Both the position numbers and the translations under genes were made by a program. The notes under the pieces were generated by a model. The model had not been told where the DNA came from, did not search any database, and saw only the letters and a list, made by a program, of their open reading frames with translations. Below are positions 57,759 to 64,000 of a stretch of 64,000 nucleotides of DNA, piece by piece. Source of the stretch: Lycium barbarum (taxonomy: Eukaryota > Streptophyta > Magnoliopsida > Solanales > Solanaceae); contig NC_083344.1 of the NCBI RefSeq assembly GCF_019175385.1, positions 65,596,782 through 65,660,781 of the forward strand. The letters run 5' to 3'. Each line of letters opens with the position of its first letter. Position 1 is the first letter of the stretch.

Positions 57759-60700
57759 TGTCACACCCCGACTTTACTAGGGTGTGATGGGCACCCGACC
57801 CCATATCTGGAGCCGAGCGAACCCGCTGACTTTTGTTACATACTTAACTTCCTTAGACTCTTATATCAATAAAAAAATGGAAAACATAGTAAAAGTTTCA
57901 AGAGATTTTTCTTTCCATCGTACTCAAGTCAAACAGAATTTGCAATCACATGGACTTTATGATATAGCATATTATCGACACTCTATACCCACGACTCTGC
58001 CTGCAAAGTCTCTAACATCAAACAAACATCATGGCTCAGATACTCTGTCTCGGCAGCACTCCTGAACAAGTGGAACCTGCCAACTCCGCTGGAACATCTT
58101 CTATAACGGCTTTAATACGTCTGGGTGTACTTGCGCGGCATGAACACAGCCCCCGAATAAGAGGGGTCAGTACGAGTAATGTACTGAGTATGTAAGGCAT
58201 GAATAGTGACATAATAAAGGAATATACAGTATGAATAATAACGGAATAGACATATGGAGCTTATCTTGGGACAGAAGTAACCTGTACATATGAATGTCGT
58301 TCAGGCAGATGCCATGCATGCTTAGTCCCTTTTTCAGAAAAACAGTACTTCTTATTTACATGTACAGGAAACAGAACATTTCAGAAAACGGTGTCCTTTA
58401 TTTACATCCACAGACGCCGAGTACATCGGCTCTCCCACCCCCCTCCCCAACAGTGTCCCAACATATTATATATATATCACATATACAGACGCCGTATCCG
58501 GCTCTCCCATATCCCGCGTTCGGGACGAAATCCAGCTGAATCAGGTGGTGATATAACAGTGGCCCTTCCCCTTTTTGCCCATATACATATACATATTCAC
58601 ATTCATATACATATGTCATACCATTGGCATGCATGAGAGCTCAAAGAAAGTCATGTGTCCATTGGAGTGACGGAAGGTCGGTAGCCTCCGATTACATTAT
58701 GGAACAACCATAGTCACTTTGTCTCACCTTGAAGGAACGAGTATTGTGAGGCGAGACTACCAATGAAAAGTGTCATTATGAGGAAAACATCAAATAGGGT
58801 CATAGGGTACAGTTTCATATACCTAGGACCTTTAGAGTAGTCATTACCTGTAATAGAGTTGAGATATCAAGAATTAATTTAACGTTTCCATATTTTCCTT
58901 TTCATAGCAGAACATTTTGCCAACACATCTACCGTAGGCATTTTCTCGTCTTGGACTACATCGTTATCATTATAAGATCATATTCATCGTCTTAGTCATG
59001 GAATCATCTTTGTCATACTTATCATAGGCATATTCCCTTTCTTAACATCATCATATCATTGTCATCATAGAAGTATCCTCGTTAGCATAGTTACAGTACT
59101 TGTCACTCGGTGAACGGGATAAGGATCAACAGTTTTCTTTGGATTCTGCTTCAAAATAGATCAAACGGAACAATAAGGAAAATCCGGGGACCATGGGCCC
59201 ACCTCGGGTCAAATGAGGCGGCGTACCAAATTTACATATGTTACATGTCATGGCGTTACTTGTGAGGGTTTTAGGGTAGTCGGGTCCTATTTATGCGGGT
59301 TCTAGAGGTTTAGGAAATTCTTCCAACATTTTGCACACTTTTTAGTTCAATTCTACTGATTGAAAAAGAGAAAACTTTAGGCACGGATTCCGGAGGGTAG
59401 AGTTATTCCCGAGGCTCATATCCAACATATTCCGTCTAAGAGATGCCATAGAAAGAAGGGTGAAGCCTTACATACCTTTTCTGCTTCTTATGCGACTCCA
59501 AATTCACGTTCCAAATCCGCCAAAATCTACAAATTGGTCATGTTTACCAAAACTTGATTAGAGCCTTTAGAAGTTGATTCTTTAAAGTAACACTTTGTCT
59601 GCCGAAATTTCGGCAGCATTTCCCCTGTAAATGCACCATCCCCGAGAATACGGCTCGGCCCCAAATCAACAACAACAATCCGGGAATTTGACCCGGCCAC
59701 AATATCAACAACAATATTACCCATCATAATAGCAATATCGACAAGTAATTCAAAACGTCCAAACCAACACCCAACCTTACCCGAAACCTTTCAACTTAAT
59801 GAATACAACAACAATGCCAAAAATTATTCTAGCAATACTTCGATATCAAATTCAATTCACACAATATTTCGAGCAACTCAAACAAGGCTCCAACTCACCC
59901 GAAATTGCCTCCCAACCCGAGAGCTACACCAAACACATTCTTTTCCTCAAAATTCATAACTTACACCATCACCCCACACCTTAACAATAGAATTCTCCTA
60001 AATACAAAAATTTTATAAAATTCACATAAATTTCCAAATCATCCCATAACCAACATAACATTATTTTAAGTCATTAAACTTACACTTCTCGTTATAGAAT
60101 CCATAACGACGGCATCTATAATGTCAAACAACATCAAGTTACCATAACTTTCCAAACCCTATTCCATTCGGTCACAACACAATCCATAGGTTTTCATGAA
60201 TTTCCATTCTTTTCTACACATTACAACACATTACAACAACACATAATCATGCTAAATACATTAAATTCGCTATTCCTACACCTTACACCCAACACACGGC
60301 CAAACTTGAACATGCAATACTTTATGAATTTCCATCATTTCCACATTCAACAACATGCACAAACCATTTATAACATATAAAAGAGATGAAACCTTACCTT
60401 TTTTTTCTTCAACTTCCCACTTGGTTTAGGGTTGGTATATGACATCAAAAAGTCTTCTACTTGCTTCAACAATTACTCCATGTTGATGAGGACCTTCCAT
60501 TTGGGGGAAATACTAGAAGAAAATAATTTATTTTGATCAATTTCCATGGCTCCATTTGGCCACCGTTGGCCGAAATCCCCCCCTCTCTTCATCCCTTCTT
60601 CATTCATTTTTTCCAAGTCTTCTTTTCTTGTGAGAATATGACTAATGATCATATATATATATATATATATCATGTGAGGGGCACATGCCCTCTTTCTCTA

Positions 60701-61199
60701 GAATTCTCTAGGAATTTCTTCCTTTTTTCTTGAATTTTTCCCATATTGGTCAAAGAAGACTAATTGTCTTCTTATGAAAGCTTTGGCCCCATGTGTTTTT
60801 ATTATTTACAATTAGCCCCCACTTAATATGAAATAACCACATGCCTCCCTTTCTTTCTTTGCCTAGAGTTTTCCTCCATTTTCTTGAAATGTTCTTAAAT
60901 AAAAGGATGACCACTTAGCTTATCTCATAAGCTTTATCCATATGTCTTATTTTTATTTTGTCCACCATTTACCTATGTATATACACTTAAGCCCCTCGAC
61001 TTTCCTCAATATTACCATTTACCATTTTGCAATTTCTCCTTTTTGCCCTTAACCTTTCTCAATATTTCCATACTACCAATGTTCATAAATAATATTTATA
61101 ACCAACTTGTGCATTAAAATAATTTTCGAAAATGGTCTCGCCCTTAACTTTCCACGACGACTTTGGAATTTCCAAACGTACAATATACGGGCTATAACA
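57759..61199 (-). mobile_element. Solo LTR I (3.4 kb)
   Basis: Starts TGTCACACCCCGACTTTAC and ends CGGGCTATAACA, flanked by ATTTT at 57754-57758 and 61200-61204. No coding region, PBS or PPT. Orientation is minus by its resemblance to A: module at 58123-58200, box CGGCAGCATTTCCCCTG near 59612, and U3-like end TGTTATAGCCCGTAT on the minus strand. It has a TA tract at 60653-60670 and CATATA repeats near 58575-58615. The short ORFs inside (57784-58065, 58294-58636) lack domains. Confidence 0.92.
58123..58200 (-). promoter_or_regulatory. Three-hairpin LTR module, I copy
   Basis: CAGTAC/GTACTG and CCCC/GGGG stems are intact; the CTGTG arm of the third stem faces CGCAAG and pairs poorly. It lies about 0.4 kb before the LTR 3' end. 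The motif runs on to GTATGTAAGGCATG, identical in H. Confidence 0.55.
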
Positions 61200-62324
61200 A
61201 TTTTTACATGATGTTTAAGGTATTGAAGAGTTGAAATACATGGATTGTAGAAAATATGGTCATGTAGGTCATGAATGATGAATAGTGACATTTCGAGGAA
61301 TAGTTTGAATTGAATCATGAATATTGTTGTGTTGTGAGATGAATGTATTCTAAATGGCACTAAGATCATAAAATAGACACATTAGACGAATGGACGAAGT
61401 TGGATGTTATGACCATGAATATGGGTGAATTAGAGGCAAATTAAGGAACCTAGATAATGTGGATAATGTGAATGACTAATGGCCATTGTTATGATATTAA
61501 TGAAGGTATAGACGCTAGCATTGGGAGGAAGCGTGCAAATGTAGAATAGTCCGACGAAAAGGTATGTAAGGCTAACCCTTCTTTCATAAGGCATGATTCC
61601 TTGGCCAAACTCTTAAATCCTCTATATGAGTATGTTGTATTCAAACGATTGACACTCCGAGCTCATAAGTTCACGATCCTCGATATGTGCTACGATTGTA
61701 CTATGCACCCCATATGACGAGTAAGCGTAAGATATAGATGTAGCGAAAGTGATGATGATAGTGATGACGATGATAATAATAATGATGCTAAAGGTGCCTA
61801 CGGGCTATTATACTTACATGTGCTTATGAAGGGCTATAATGACACACCGAGCTTATAACGCCGGGTAGGATATATGTATATGAATATGTATAAAGTATGT
61901 ATATGATTACGAAACGCGCGAACACCTCTGCAAATGGTACGGATAACCCTGAAGCCTTGGTAGGGCCAGGTATGAGTAACCTTGAGCCTTGGTTGGCCAA
62001 GTATGTATGAAACACCGATCCTATGAGGTCGGGTATGCTATGTAAATGCCATGTATATGAAATGACTATGTATATAATATGAATATGATTGTGATAAGAC
62101 TATGTATAAGAATACGAATAAGGACATGTATACGATTATGAGCACAAGTATGGTACGAGTACTATTATGGAATACGGATGATGACGTAGGTGTACAAATA
62201 CGTATGAAAAATGGAAAGTCCTACGAAAGGCAGGTAAGCGGTATGACGATGATATTATTGTCTCCCCCCTCCTATGCTATTTCATATGTTGTTCATGATG
62301 CTTATTTGTTGATGTTGCTCATGC

Positions 62325-62405
62325 TTTACATACTCAGTACATTCTTCGTACTGACGTCTTTTTGTTTGTGGACGCTGCGTCATGCCCACAGGTGCACAGG
62401 GAGAC
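62325..62405 (+). promoter_or_regulatory. Three-hairpin LTR module, G2 copy (plus strand)
   Basis: Reads on the sense strand TTTACATACTCAGTACATTC, TTCGTACTGACGTC, a T-rich loop, GTGGACGCTGCG and ATGCCCACAGG. Stems: CAGTAC/GTACTG, GTC/GAC (GTCC/GGAC in the inverted copy at 48758-49149) and CTG/CAG with one mismatch inside. It is the only plus-strand copy, which confirms the motif follows element orientation. Confidence 0.6.
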
Positions 62406-62837
62406 AGACTTGATCCATAGCTGCCTATTCGGAGATTACATAGGGTGCTCCATTTCCTTCGGAGCCATATCTTTTGGGTACTCATTCTTTTGTGTATATA
62501 ATTATGGGCATAGTGGGGTCCTGTCCCGCTAATGTGATATGTTGTACTCTTAGAGGCTCGTAGACATGTGTGTGAGTGGGTAGATGTGTTTGGCCTCGTC
62601 GACTTATTTTTCTATATCATTTTGTCGGCCACGTTGGCCCATGTACATTGATGTGGCATAGATGCCTATGATGATATAAATGTGTTGTTGTCCAAATGTG
62701 ACTAGTTGACGATTGAATGGAAATGCTTGTATTATTATATGGCTCACCTAGATGTAAGCATAAGAGTAAGCTAAGAGGGTGCCCGGGTGGGCTAGCACCG
62801 GGTGCTCGTCGCGGCCCGAGTCGGGTCGTGACAAAAG

Positions 62838-62850
62838 TGGTATTAGAGCA
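62838..62850 (+). other. G2 primer binding site (tRNA-iMet variant)
   Basis: TGGTATTAGAGCA four bases after the LTR; one base differs from the usual TGGTATCAGAGCA. It sets the start of the G2 internal region. Confidence 0.85.
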
Positions 62851-63043
62851 GTTCAGTCTTAGGGTGTGTCTACGAGCCGTGTCTAGTAGAGTCTTGGTTA
62901 TGGGTGTGTTGCGCGCCACACTTATAAACAAGAAGCTGCGGACATTTTAAGAATAAATGACCTTCTTTCTTCATAAAAATCGTCTGATAGAGCTATGATG
63001 TAGGATTTTCTTGCTCCTAAATCGTGTGTTGTGTATTTCAGAG

Positions 63044-64000
63044 ATGCCTAAAAAGGGAAAGACTACGGTAGCCCAAAAGGGCAAGACGGTGGCAGAGAAG
63101 CGGGCTAACAAAGCACCGCCACCGGTAGTAGAGGAAAGTGAGTCCCAGGGTGCGGCTCAATCTTAGTCCTCCCAGACAGTGCCCGTCTCTGAGGAGCGTG
63201 AGGTAGCCTCAGCCCCAGCTCCAGCACCTCCAGCTCCTCCACCAAATGCTTCGGGCCAAGATGTAAAAGAGGCCATTACTTTATTGACTCAATTGGTTGC
63301 GGCCCAGGCTCAGAGGCACAGTTCAGGGTATGGTGATAGGGTTGTTAGTGCAAGAGCCCGTGATTTCATTACTTTGAACCCTCCGAAATTCTTTGGGTCA
63401 AAGCCGGAGGAGGATCCTCAGGATTTCATCGATTGTATGCTAAGGACGCTCCGATTGATACATGTTTCAGACACCGAGTCGGTAGAGCTAGCGTCATATA
63501 GATTGAGAGATGTCTCGATCCAGTGGTATACGGTATGGATGGCTTCCCGGGGAGCCAATGCACCTCCCCTGGTATGGCAAGAGTTTGTTGATGCTTTTCT
63601 CCGTCATTATATGCTTCTAGAAGTTCGGCGAGCAAGGTCCGATAAATTCTTGAACTTGAGGCAAGAAAGCATGAGTACCCTAGAGTATAGCCTCCGTTTT
63701 AACTCCTTGGCCAGGTATGCTTCGGCCATGGTAGCAGATATGGGCGACAGGGTACACCGATTTGTAAAGGGCCTAGGGCCCCATCTGAAGGATAAATGCT
63801 TGACTGCGTCCCTTCAGGACGGTATGGACATTGCACGCATTCAAGCACATGCTCAGAACTTAGAAGAAAGCCTACAGCAGCGAAGAGGTGAACGTGAGCA
63901 AGATCGGGGACATAACAAGAGGGCCAGATCTTCAGGCCCAATGAGTGAGTCCCGAAGCGGACACAGGCAACAGTTCCCTAGACATTCGGGCTATTCTATG
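63044..64000 (+). CDS. G2 gag, runs off the window (one stop)
   Basis: Starts MPKKGKTTVAQKGKTVAEK at 63044, the same N-terminal pattern as A and H gag. A TAG at 63164-63166 (codon 41; neighbours suggest former CAG) is the only stop; the remaining 278 codons to 64000 are open. Landmarks: Pro/Ala-rich linker, LLTQLVAAQAQRH, ARDFITLNPPKFFGSKPEED, and the retrotrans_gag core YRLRDVSIQWYTVW ... LVWQEFVDAFLRHYML ... LEYSLRFNSLARYAS. Zinc knuckle and pol lie beyond the edge. Gag assembles the particle that packages genomic RNA. This may be a nearly intact, fairly recent element. Confidence 0.88.

Larger units (their letters stand above)
56937..62833 (+). repeat. G2 5' LTR (2.45 kb), split by solo LTR I
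   Basis: Starts TGTTCCACCTCGG and ends CGAGTCGGGTCGTGACA at 62833, four bases before the PBS. Its own sequence is 56937-57758 and 61205-62833. Landmarks in order: TTACGG palindrome array (57185-57450), TATA-like CATTAAATAAGGGAAC (57493-57508), C/T-rich leader, class I module (62325-62400). G2 is the only element whose visible coding part is nearly open. Confidence 0.88.
45367..64000 (-). mobile_element. Chromovirus H, large, with nested insertions
   Basis: A minus-strand element: 3' LTR 45367-50859 (with insert G), internal region 50860-55464, 5' LTR from 55465, which is interrupted at 56937 by G2 and continues beyond the window. The LTRs start TGTCACGACCCGACTAGGGG (right copy TATCACAACCC) and end GAGGTGTAACA. 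The internal region keeps the PBS, parts of gag, protease and a chromodomain tail, but no recognisable RT, RNase H or integrase. The target duplication cannot be seen. Confidence 0.75.

Noticed and set aside
62717..62950. 77-codon ORF across the G2 LTR end and PBS
   Set aside because: It spans the LTR-PBS boundary, starts upstream of the true gag start and has no gag motif.

Overview
The window is plant nuclear heterochromatin built from LTR retrotransposons inserted into one another. I found no host gene, rRNA, tRNA or CRISPR array. The Ty3/gypsy coding remnants (Tekay/Del-like chromoviruses, Athila, Ogre/Tat) and the LTR families (TGTCACGACCC..., TGTTGACACC...) look like those of Solanaceae; that assignment rests on memory of such repeats, not on a search. 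Long open frames that are not pol or gag lie inside LTRs and are treated as chance. Layout, left to right: 1-8022 is probably the internal leader of a minus-strand Ogre/Tat-like element, holding two minisatellites and a 3-kb solo LTR (C1, 4537-7560, target duplication AGTAC). The Ogre PBS is at 8003-8020 and its LTR runs 8023-27911. That LTR is split by solo LTR D (8672-21266, duplication AGCCC), by chromovirus A nested in D (9339-19343, duplication CATTG, both LTRs, decayed gag-pol), and by a fused pair of fragments E/F2 (24157-27673). The Ogre LTR ends inside an Athila protease remnant (minus strand, 27912-28395), which abuts an Athila integrase of opposite orientation (plus strand, 28405-29300), a palindrome-rich spacer and an env-like remnant. 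Chromovirus B (31116-40562, both LTRs) splits the env-like remnant, which resumes to about 41437. Then come C2 (minus, 41438-45366, internally deleted) and the large minus-strand chromovirus H (45367 to beyond the window). The 3' LTR of H carries a captured plus-strand pol/LTR fragment (G), and its 5' LTR is interrupted by the 5' LTR of a second plus-strand element G2. G2 LTR is split by solo LTR I (57759-61199, duplication ATTTT), and a G2 gag with one stop runs off the right edge. The deepest nest visible is four levels: Athila, Ogre, D, A. How the parts work: the autonomous families would use gag, protease, RT, RNase H, integrase and a C-terminal chromodomain to copy and reinsert themselves. 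Every copy here is broken except perhaps G2, whose pol lies outside the window. The most interesting signals are not genes. About 0.4-0.65 kb before the LTR 3' end of most families lies a short sequence that folds into consecutive hairpins, whose stems differ between families by paired substitutions or G-U wobbles. Most families also carry tandem imperfect palindromes just upstream of the presumed LTR TATA box, and a short perfect hairpin beside the polypurine tract.
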